From assembly GCA_026397675.1 (NCBI GenBank), contig JAPLUH010000362.1:1-6118 (forward strand): a DNA stretch of 6,118 nucleotides, given 5' to 3'. How positions within the stretch are numbered: the first letter of the stretch is position 1; every line of letters begins with the position of its first letter. This DNA comes from Verrucomicrobiota bacterium (GTDB lineage Bacteria > Verrucomicrobiota > Verrucomicrobiia > Limisphaerales > UBA9464). The notes under the pieces are model-generated. The model was given only the letters and a program-made list of their open reading frames with translations, did no database searches and had not been told where the DNA came from. The position numbers were made by a program, and so were the translations under genes. Of this stretch, positions 1-6,118 are shown piece by piece.

Positions 1-70
1 CCATGTCAGAGAGTCCCAAATCTCAAAACACCAAACAAGAAATTTTACCGATATATATGGTGATTTGGTA
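1..70. other. A+T-rich 3' flank of the large gene with a weak inverted repeat
   Basis: This stretch has 25 G/C of 70 bases (36%), in sharp contrast with the G+C-rich gene beside it. CCAAATC (16-22) and GATTTGG (62-68) are perfect inverted repeats, and CACCA (29-33) and TGGTG (58-62) nest inside them, sharing base 62. On the minus strand this could fold just after the TGA, but the loop is about 24 bases, one side bulges by several bases and no T-run follows. It may be a weak terminator or plain intergenic DNA. Confidence 0.25.
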
Positions 71-3000
71 TCAATGGGCGACGAGGCGGAAAAATCGTGT
101 GGCGTTGTTGCTGGCGTGCCGCGCAATGCGGGTTTGCATCGAGCCCTCGGTTGAAAGGACCTCGGTGGGTAGCTCGGTCCAGGTACCGCCTCCCAAATCG
201 GTGGTGGTCTGGAGGTGAATCGTGACGCCCGGTCGATCGAGTCGCAGGGCAAAGCGCAGTGTGGCCGGTTCCGTGGCCAGGCTCATCAGCAGTGGGAGGC
301 GGGTGTCCGCGGTGAGTGGATCGCTGCCGAGGGCAAACTCCAGGAGGTTGGGTCGACCATCCCGATCGGGATCTTGCCCGGGGCTTTGTTGGTCTTTGGG
401 GACTCCTTGCGCGGTGATCCAATCGGAGAAAGGCACACCCATGAGGGCGGTCCCCGGGGTGGGCGTTGCTGCTAGCCATGCAGACGGATCGTTGCCGTAC
501 CCACTCTCAACGGGCTTTTGCAGTGAGTGACCCAAACCCGCGACTCCAGCGGGCCAGGGTGCGTTGCGGTCGTAATTCACGCGGTCCACTCGGGCAAATT
601 GGCGCACTCCGGCATCGTCCAGTCCGGCGGGGCGGCCGAGTTGCACCGACTCGCCTTCGTTGGCCAATCGACCGGTGGTCCATTCCAAGACACGGGTTCC
701 GGCTGGCACCGTGAAGGCCGCGTTGAAGTGAGACAGGCTGCGCGTCAGGACCAAGCGCTCGCCCGAGGCCAGGATGAGCGGTGGGTTGGAGGGGAACTCC
801 AGTGCGATCCCGTCGGTGATGCTCCACGGAGCGTTTCGGACGCTGTCGTAGAGCGGCACGGGAGTGGCCGTGATATTGAGAAGTTCTAGGAACTCGAGGT
901 CGGGATCTGTTGTCGACGCATAGAAAATCTCCGAGATCACGATGGGGCCGATGCGCGGTGCGCTGTTGGCCTTACCGGGAGTCGGGGTTTGCAAGGGGAT
1001 GAAGTTCCAAGTGTCCGTGGAGGCTTTGCGGTAATTGCCCAGGGTCTCGCCCGGGAGTGATGCGCCAAACTTCTCTTCGGTGCGATCGTCGGTGAGTTCG
1101 TCACCGATGGCCGAGCTCAGGTAGAGGGTCTCCCCCACATCGCTGAGGGCGAAGCCGGTGATCCGGCCAATATCTAGCGACGCCACGCCGAAATGCTGCT
1201 GTTCACCTAACACGATGCGCTCACCCGCCTCGAGGCGTGTCCCTGCGGGGATGCGGTATTTTCGCAGGTCGCTCGCGCTGTCGCTGAGAAACCACCCACT
1301 GATGTCCACGGGGCTGGAGGAGCGGTTGAAGAGTTCGATCCAATCCTGGTCGCCTTCAGAGTTGGCCAGGATCTCGTCGATCACCACCGTTGGGGTGAGG
1401 GCGTACGGATAGTCGCTGGCTTGGTATTGGTAGCGGGCCCCAATGTCGGCGCGGGTTCCATCGGGATCGGTCGCATGGACGGGATCACCGGAATCGATGG
1501 CGGGTGAGGTGGGTTGGAGACTGAAATCCAATAAGGCCGGAGCAACGAAAAGGGGAGCCTTGAGCAGATTGCTGGATCCCGGAGCGGTGATCGCAACAGT
1601 GTCCGAAAGAGAGTAGGACACCACCAGTTGGGAGAGGGCATCGACCTGTACCGGAACAATGGAACTCTTAGAGAAGAGGGTGTTGGTGACGAAGGCTGAT
1701 CCGCCACCCACGCCGAAGTTCTTTTCGTACACGTCCACGCCGATGTCGCAGTCGACAAAGGTGTTCTGGTCCACGATGGCCCGCGATCCGGCATCCTTCA
1801 CTCCCACGCCCAGGGCGCAGCCGACGATCAGGTTGTTCTTCATGATGACCGTGGAGCCTTGACCCACGGAGACGCCCTTGTCGGAATTGAAGTAGATGCG
1901 GTTGTTCTCGATGAGGATGTCCTGGGCAGCCTCGCCGATGTCGATACCGTCGCAATTGGGACCTTGAAACCGATAGATGCGGCAGTTCCGCACAACGCCT
2001 CCCACGACGCCGTCGTAGTCGATGGCATCGGTATCCGGGGCGTTGTCGCCGATGAAGTCGGTGTCCTCGATGAGCGCGGCTCCCCGTTTCACGTTGATGC
2101 AGTCGCCCGTGTAGGGTGTGTGAAGCCGGCTATGACGCAGGACGATGGATCCACCGCGGCAGAAGATCGGGCCCTCACAGTGCTCGATATCGAGGTGTTC
2201 GATCAGGAGGTTCGCATTCAATCCGGAGAGTGCGGACGGAAATGCCAGTGGGTTGGCTCCTCGCGTTGCCTGGCGGATCACGAGGTAGCGCAGCACGCTG
2301 GCCCCGTCCGGATTCTCAAAACTAAGGCCGCCCCAGCGCGCACCGTTGCGGCCGAGAAGACGCACCGGGGCCTCCGTAGTGCCACTCACGTTTAAGGTGC
2401 CTTGGACCCGAAGGTGCCGCCCGGCGGGCATGTTGAGCGTGATTCCTGCAGGCACGTTGAGGGTGATGCCGGGCGGGATGATGAGGTCTGAATCCAGCGA
2501 GTAAGTGGCGCCGGCGATGAGGGAAGTCGTTGCCTTGAGAGTACCGCCGATCACCAGCTCCTCGGATGGAGCGAACTCGGCGACGAGGCTGGCAGTGCCG
2601 GTCAGCACAAGCGTGATATTGGTCGTGGTGTTGGTCGTGATGGTGGCCACGGTGTTGGCATTGCCGGTGGTGCCATTCCAGCGGACGAAGCGAAAACCCG
2701 GTGCCGCTTCGGCCGTGAGCGTGAGCGGAATTCCGGGGAAGAGTCGGTGGACTCCCGGTTCGGTGGGCACGCCCTCGACGAGGATTCGTCCATGCTGCAG
2801 GCCGCGGACCTCCAGGGTCACTGCGACGGCGGGGGACAGGCTCAGGCGGCTCTGGATTTCGTCCAAAAATCCATCGGAGCGGGCGTCGATGAACTTCTTC
2901 ATGTCGGCCAAGGCTGAGGCACGTCCAGAGGCACTCATGCCGCCCAGGCTCGACCATCGGGCTGCATGGCGCGGGACCTCCGATTCCACCTCCTGGGCCA

Positions 3001-5341
3001 TGGTGTCCAAGAGGCCTTGGACGCGCACGGGCCGGAAGGTCGTATCGGCGTGGGCCGCCAGGCGTTGGGCCATGCGTTGTCGGAACTGGGTGCTGGTTTT
3101 CAGTCGCGACAGCAGTTGGTCCGAAGAAAGCATTTCGGACAGAACGTTGTCGCTCAGTTGCGAGGCGCGGAACGTCTGGTCCATGTCGGGCAGAAACCAC
3201 TGCCAACGTCCGCTGGGGGTGCGCGGACGCCAGAACTCCCGGTTGTGCGCCCAACTGGTATTCTGACCCCAGGATTCGGAGGCGATGAAATCGATGAAGC
3301 TCTCAATGTCGACCCGGGATTCGATGACTGCCCAAGCGGCCGGTTCGTTGAGGTCGTGCGATTGGGCAAACTCGAGGAGTTCTAGCCAGTGCACCGTGTC
3401 GCCCTTGTCGACTCCCAATGTGATGGCCGAGGAGGTGACGTGACCGTAGATCAGGTGGTCGATGTCGGTGGCGTTCAGCCGGTGATGCTCGAAGAACCAG
3501 GCGTCATTCCACCGGGAACGGACGTCGTGAAGGCCCCAGTAGGCCCCGTTGATGAATACGATGCTGGGTCGGTAATCGGACACGCCGACCTTCATCTGGC
3601 CGCGCTGAAGAAAGGACCACAGACCGTCCCGCAACATCTCCATGCTCCAGGCATCGCCGCCATCGCGCAGGGTCAGGGAGGTGTGGTTGGGAATGCCGGT
3701 TCCTGGGAATAGGTCGTAGGCGAGGTTGTCATCACCGTAGGCCCCGCGGATCGCGAAGTTCAGGGCACGCTGCGCGTGGACCCAATTGTTCTCACCGCCC
3801 ATACGAAAGGCACCGTTGACCTGGAAGCCCGATGGCCCGTTCGGGGCGAAGAATTCTAATGAACCCGGGGCGTCTTTGTTCTTGTACACGTCGCGCAGTC
3901 CGCGGCTGGAGCCGCCGCTCACGCTCTGCTCATGTTGGTTGTAGTAGATGCCCAGGCGGTCGCCGAAGAGCAGTTCGGGATCGGAGACCACCGAGATCAT
4001 CGGCAAGGATCCGAGGGTTTCACCGATCAGGTAGGTCCGCGTGGCGATCGGACCATTGGGCCGTCCCTCTTGGAAGACACGGGTCCGGACCACGGTGTTG
4101 GATGTGAGGGTGAAGGGTTGGGTGTAGGCCGCTGAAGTTGGGGTCGGCACGGCCCCGTTGAGCGTGTAGCGCACGGTTCCGGATGGGGCGCTCAATGTCA
4201 CCATTACTGGACTCGCCGAAACGCCGCCTTCAGGGCTGATGACCGCGGCGATTCCATGGATGCGAAGGTCGGGCACCTCAGTGCCGGAATTCGGGGCGCC
4301 GGGTGTGGGGGTCGCGAACTGAACCCAGTCTCCGGCTGTATTGCGGCCCCGAGAGACGTCGGCAATCTGGATTCCGTAGGTTTGGAGATCCACGTTGGTG
4401 GAGCCAGTAAAGCTCGCCCCGGAGAGGGACAAATCGAAGCCGAGGTCGGAACTGTTGGCCGCGCTTTGGTGCACTTCGACAGCCACCAGATTAATGCCGG
4501 CGACGAGGTGCGTGGCCGGAATGCGGTGGGTCGTGAAGGCGTTTTCGGCAGTCCCGGATATCGAGGTCGTGGTGAGCGTTTTAAAGTCTACCGCCCCGGC
4601 CGGCACGTTCTGCCGAACGACTTCGGCTCCATTGAGGTAAATAATGGCGCCGTCATCGGCCAAGAGTTGGAGTTCGAGATCCAGGAGCCGGGTTGGGTCG
4701 GATACACTGAAGGCGTGCCGAAAGTAGGTGGTGATCGGGTGGTTGGACCCTGCGGCCGCGGCTGTTAATAGGGTGGTTTCGTCGCCATCCCCGTACCCTA
4801 ACTGGCCTGCGCCGCTGGCCCAGAGCGCGTCGTTGAAGCCCGGTAAATTCCACGCGGTGCCGGCGTTGGATCCGTCGTCCAGATACTTCCAGAGCGCCGC
4901 ACCGGACTGGATTAGAACGGTGTTCGTCATCCCGGTGGCGTGGGTTAAGACCACCGATTCACCCAGCGCCGACAGCGAGAAATTGGCGTGGTAGCCTTCC
5001 GTCGTAAAACTGCGCCACGGCCAATAGCCTCGAGGGTGGGTTTCGCCGGGAACGGCGTCTTCGCCGTCGGCCCAGACGATCAGGTGCCCTTTGGCGGGCA
5101 ACTCGGCTGTCGTAGGAAAGGTCCAGCGGAAGGGTTTCTTCGGGTCATCGCTCAGGTACCAACCGGCCAGCGAAACGGGCGCGCTGGTAGTATTCTCCAA
5201 TTCGATCCAGTCGGGATAATCACTGAAATCGACGATGTCGGGATGGGATTGGGTGTTGGAGGCGACGAATTCGCTGATCCGGATCTGTGCCTGGGTCGCT
5301 ATGGGAAGCAAACACAGTGCGGCGGCCAGCGAGAGTTTCAT
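71..5341 (-). CDS. Secreted multidomain LTD / CotH-like / beta-helix protein, 1756 aa
   Basis: Intact gene for a large secreted protein of unknown substrate. Residues 1-18 form a Sec signal peptide (K2, hydrophobic core, likely cleavage TQA|Q). Domains in order: LTD1 (19-142, resuming 317-351) interrupted by a jelly-roll-like insertion (~143-316); chitobiase/FN3-like beta module (365-437); CotH-like domain (~446-835) with LRDGGDAW (558-565), FINGAYWG (596-603) and DMD (719-721); InlB-type beta repeat (840-925); right-handed beta-helix (~930-1310) closing in SPAIDSGDP and ADIGA; LTD2 (1316-1460); LTD3 (1466-1635); calcium-loop-like DPDRDG (1657-1662) and C-terminal beta domain ending FFRLVAH. 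Each LTD ends in TPTPG. ATG at 5341 is chosen because it opens the signal peptide and an in-frame TAG lies at 5372-5374. No Shine-Dalgarno is visible. CotH proteins are known as atypical kinases, but R525 and S609 replace usually conserved Lys and Glu, so activity is doubtful. A structural or adhesive surface role is inferred. Confidence 0.95.
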   Translation of the reverse strand: MKLSLAAALCLLPIATQAQIRISEFVASNTQSHPDIVDFSDYPDWIELENTTSAPVSLAGWYLSDDPKKPFRWTFPTTAELPAKGHLIVWADGEDAVPGETHPRGYWPWRSFTTEGYHANFSLSALGESVVLTHATGMTNTVLIQSGAALWKYLDDGSNAGTAWNLPGFNDALWASGAGQLGYGDGDETTLLTAAAAGSNHPITTYFRHAFSVSDPTRLLDLELQLLADDGAIIYLNGAEVVRQNVPAGAVDFKTLTTTSISGTAENAFTTHRIPATHLVAGINLVAVEVHQSAANSSDLGFDLSLSGASFTGSTNVDLQTYGIQIADVSRGRNTAGDWVQFATPTPGAPNSGTEVPDLRIHGIAAVISPEGGVSASPVMVTLSAPSGTVRYTLNGAVPTPTSAAYTQPFTLTSNTVVRTRVFQEGRPNGPIATRTYLIGETLGSLPMISVVSDPELLFGDRLGIYYNQHEQSVSGGSSRGLRDVYKNKDAPGSLEFFAPNGPSGFQVNGAFRMGGENNWVHAQRALNFAIRGAYGDDNLAYDLFPGTGIPNHTSLTLRDGGDAWSMEMLRDGLWSFLQRGQMKVGVSDYRPSIVFINGAYWGLHDVRSRWNDAWFFEHHRLNATDIDHLIYGHVTSSAITLGVDKGDTVHWLELLEFAQSHDLNEPAAWAVIESRVDIESFIDFIASESWGQNTSWAHNREFWRPRTPSGRWQWFLPDMDQTFRASQLSDNVLSEMLSSDQLLSRLKTSTQFRQRMAQRLAAHADTTFRPVRVQGLLDTMAQEVESEVPRHAARWSSLGGMSASGRASALADMKKFIDARSDGFLDEIQSRLSLSPAVAVTLEVRGLQHGRILVEGVPTEPGVHRLFPGIPLTLTAEAAPGFRFVRWNGTTGNANTVATITTNTTTNITLVLTGTASLVAEFAPSEELVIGGTLKATTSLIAGATYSLDSDLIIPPGITLNVPAGITLNMPAGRHLRVQGTLNVSGTTEAPVRLLGRNGARWGGLSFENPDGASVLRYLVIRQATRGANPLAFPSALSGLNANLLIEHLDIEHCEGPIFCRGGSIVLRHSRLHTPYTGDCINVKRGAALIEDTDFIGDNAPDTDAIDYDGVVGGVVRNCRIYRFQGPNCDGIDIGEAAQDILIENNRIYFNSDKGVSVGQGSTVIMKNNLIVGCALGVGVKDAGSRAIVDQNTFVDCDIGVDVYEKNFGVGGGSAFVTNTLFSKSSIVPVQVDALSQLVVSYSLSDTVAITAPGSSNLLKAPLFVAPALLDFSLQPTSPAIDSGDPVHATDPDGTRADIGARYQYQASDYPYALTPTVVIDEILANSEGDQDWIELFNRSSSPVDISGWFLSDSASDLRKYRIPAGTRLEAGERIVLGEQQHFGVASLDIGRITGFALSDVGETLYLSSAIGDELTDDRTEEKFGASLPGETLGNYRKASTDTWNFIPLQTPTPGKANSAPRIGPIVISEIFYASTTDPDLEFLELLNITATPVPLYDSVRNAPWSITDGIALEFPSNPPLILASGERLVLTRSLSHFNAAFTVPAGTRVLEWTTGRLANEGESVQLGRPAGLDDAGVRQFARVDRVNYDRNAPWPAGVAGLGHSLQKPVESGYGNDPSAWLAATPTPGTALMGVPFSDWITAQGVPKDQQSPGQDPDRDGRPNLLEFALGSDPLTADTRLPLLMSLATEPATLRFALRLDRPGVTIHLQTTTDLGGGTWTELPTEVLSTEGSMQTRIARHASNNATRFFRLVAH
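2405..2476 (-). repeat. Three tandem 8-residue (24-base) repeats inside the large gene
   Basis: Residues 956-963, 964-971 and 972-979 read PPGITLNV, then PAGITLNM, then PAGRHLRV. The first two are also close at the DNA level (compare plus-strand 2427-2443 with 2451-2467, period 24). They lie at the entry to the beta-helix, where short hydrophobic strands with PAG turns are typical, so this may be a local codon-level duplication that added a short strand or simply the turn pattern of the helix cap. The third unit has diverged. Confidence 0.55.
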
Positions 5342-5499
5342 TTGATAAAATAAAACTAGCAGGTCCTGTACCTAAGGTCAGGCCTACAGACGTTCCGGCC
5401 GTTGTTCAGTGAGCGCCCTGTTTTGCTTTCAGGAGGACCTGAGGCCTCTTGCCCCAGGTCCGCCGCCTCCCTAGGGGGTGTAGCCACTGCAGCCGAGGC
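5342..5499. other. Intergenic gap between the two minus-strand genes
   Basis: These 158 bases carry no credible ORF. Read on the minus strand they hold a strong hairpin (5461-5435), a middle part without recognisable motifs, and an A+T-rich stretch of about 18 bases (3 G/C) directly before the ATG of the large gene. No convincing -35/-10 pair is visible. The closest Shine-Dalgarno-like string, AGGA at 5367-5364, is 22 bases from the ATG, too far to act in the usual way. Translation of the large gene is therefore probably initiated from an unstructured A/U-rich leader (inference). Confidence 0.6.
5435..5461 (-). terminator. Hairpin 39 bases after the SMP-30-like stop codon; terminator without a U-tract, or attenuator
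   Basis: GGACCTG (5435-5441) and CAGGTCC (5455-5461) are perfect inverted repeats. In minus-strand RNA the stem continues inward through one G-U wobble and three more G-C pairs, giving 11 consecutive pairs around a five-base AAGAG loop. On the plus strand the same position is an A-C mismatch, which favours a minus-strand RNA role, the direction of both genes. No T-run follows (TCCTGAAAGC), so it is not a textbook intrinsic terminator. It may stabilise the 3' end of the upstream mRNA, pause polymerase or regulate the giant gene. Confidence 0.45.
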
Positions 5500-6118
5500 T
5501 CAGGGAGCCTGGGTTAGAGTCTTGCGCCGGTGTACGGCATCGCCCCCGCAGACGTAGAGGTAGGCATTTCCCGGACCGGCGAAGACGCAGCTGTACACGC
5601 CCTTGTCGGGGCGGGGCTTGGCGATGACGCCTCCCAGGCGACCAATCCAGTCGAACATCTGGACTCCCGCGTGTGAGGTCACATAAAGCCGGCCGAGGGC
5701 ATCCACGGTCGAACCATCGCCACCGCTGTCTTTCTTGCCTGAGGGCACCACCAGGGTCATGGAACGTTCGCCGGCGCTCAGGCTGCCATCGGCCGCGATA
5801 GCGAAGCTCCAGACATTGGTGCCACCGTATTCCGAGACGTAGAGAAAATCGTGCTTCGGTGAAAGAGCGATGCCGTTGGGAGAGGTGATTCCGCCGGCGA
5901 CGGTGCGCGGGCGCGAGAGGGACTTGGCTCCGATGGGCACGGCCTGGACCTGGCCCGCGCCCGTGTCGGTGAAGTAAATCCATCCGGCCTTGGAGACGAT
6001 GAGGTCGTTGGGCTTGACCCCGGTGGCCACGTCGCGGATCGCCTGGGTGGCAGGGTCGATGCTCACGATCTTCGGGGATTCGCCCTGGGTGGCGGCATAG
6101 AGCTGGCCGTCGGGTCCG
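5500..6118 (-). CDS. SMP-30/gluconolactonase/LRE-like beta-propeller protein, C-terminal part (5' end cut)
   Basis: The last 205 codons of a gene that runs off the right edge of the window; it ends at TGA 5502-5500. The frame stays open from the GTG at 6066 to the window edge (GPDGQLYAATQG upstream), so that GTG is internal and not the start. Family motifs are clear: PNDL followed by GWIYFTD, SPNGIALSP, LYVSEYGG, and GDGSTVDALGRLYV, with a LYVCGGDAVHRR ending. In the SMP-30 family a divalent metal is held by one N-terminal Glu, an Asn in the SPNG-type motif and an Asp in the PDG..VD-type motif. The last two have counterparts here, and the Glu would lie outside the window. Members hydrolyse sugar lactones or related esters; the substrate here cannot be told. 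Whether the protein is exported is unknown because its N-terminus is missing. It shares orientation with the downstream giant gene but is separated by 158 bases and a hairpin. Confidence 0.9.
   Translation of the reverse strand, partial: GPDGQLYAATQGESPKIVSIDPATQAIRDVATGVKPNDLIVSKAGWIYFTDTGAGQVQAVPIGAKSLSRPRTVAGGITSPNGIALSPKHDFLYVSEYGGTNVWSFAIAADGSLSAGERSMTLVVPSGKKDSGGDGSTVDALGRLYVTSHAGVQMFDWIGRLGGVIAKPRPDKGVYSCVFAGPGNAYLYVCGGDAVHRRKTLTQAP

Noticed and set aside
3..218. Plus-strand ORF beginning in the A+T-rich 3' flank
   Set aside because: Most of it lies antisense to the end of the large gene, the peptide has no recognisable family, and no ribosome site can be seen at the window edge.
1859..2395. 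178-residue antisense open frame on the plus strand
   Set aside because: It mirrors the beta-helix codons and shows no domain, signal or start context; long antisense frames are common in G+C-rich genes.
2620..2670. Low-complexity GTGGTGTTGG-like stretch as a possible DNA repeat
   Set aside because: It encodes the Thr/Asn-rich strand TITTNTTTNIT within the InlB-type domain, and codon bias on a repetitive peptide explains it.
2322..3254. 310-residue open frame on the minus strand inside the large gene
   Set aside because: It is in another frame of the same strand, rich in Arg, Pro and His as expected from shifted reading of G+C-rich coding DNA, while the long frame contains clear domains throughout.
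5312..5341. Lipoprotein signal at C10 of the large protein
   Set aside because: The residues before C10 (AAL) do not fit a lipobox, the Cys is very early, and a standard cleavage site follows at residue 18.
5348..5382. Possible sigma-70-like promoter (CTGACC, 17-base spacer, TAGTTT on the minus strand)
   Set aside because: Only three of six bases match the -10 consensus, and the start of transcription would lie almost at the ATG. The A+T-rich leader makes chance matches likely.
5471..5983. 170-residue minus-strand open frame overlapping the SMP-30-like gene
   Set aside because: It is out of frame with the clear SMP-30 motifs and its Arg/His-rich composition is typical of a shadow frame.

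Overview
This is a G+C-rich bacterial window with two genes, both on the minus strand, and nothing legible as an RNA gene, mobile element or CRISPR array. The large gene has a domain style common in Verrucomicrobia and their relatives: lamin-tail domains ending in TPTPG, a CotH-like domain, a right-handed beta-helix and a C-terminus ending in an FFRL motif. I therefore infer a Verrucomicrobia-type organism, from protein style only.

Layout, read in the direction of transcription (right to left): positions 6118-5500 hold the 3' part of an SMP-30/gluconolactonase-type beta-propeller gene whose start lies outside the window. Next is a 158-base gap (5499-5342) with a good hairpin and an A+T-rich leader. 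Positions 5341-71 hold one intact 1756-residue gene for a secreted multidomain protein. The last 70 bases (70-1) are an A+T-rich 3' flank.

The giant protein reads, from N to C: a Sec signal peptide; a lamin-tail domain (LTD) interrupted by a jelly-roll-like insertion; a chitobiase/FN3-like beta module; a CotH-like domain with substitutions at usually conserved positions; a divergent InlB-type beta repeat; a right-handed parallel beta-helix that holds every cysteine of the mature protein; two more LTDs; and a DPDRDG calcium-loop-like segment leading into a C-terminal beta domain. It looks like an extracellular or surface protein. Its substrate or partner cannot be read from the sequence.

The two genes share orientation, but the gap and hairpin between them argue against tight coupling, and no shared pathway is evident. 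I found no convincing new multi-gene system. The most checkable oddities are the split first LTD, the altered CotH motifs, the beta-helix ladder and the intergenic hairpin with a possible alternative partner next to the start codon.
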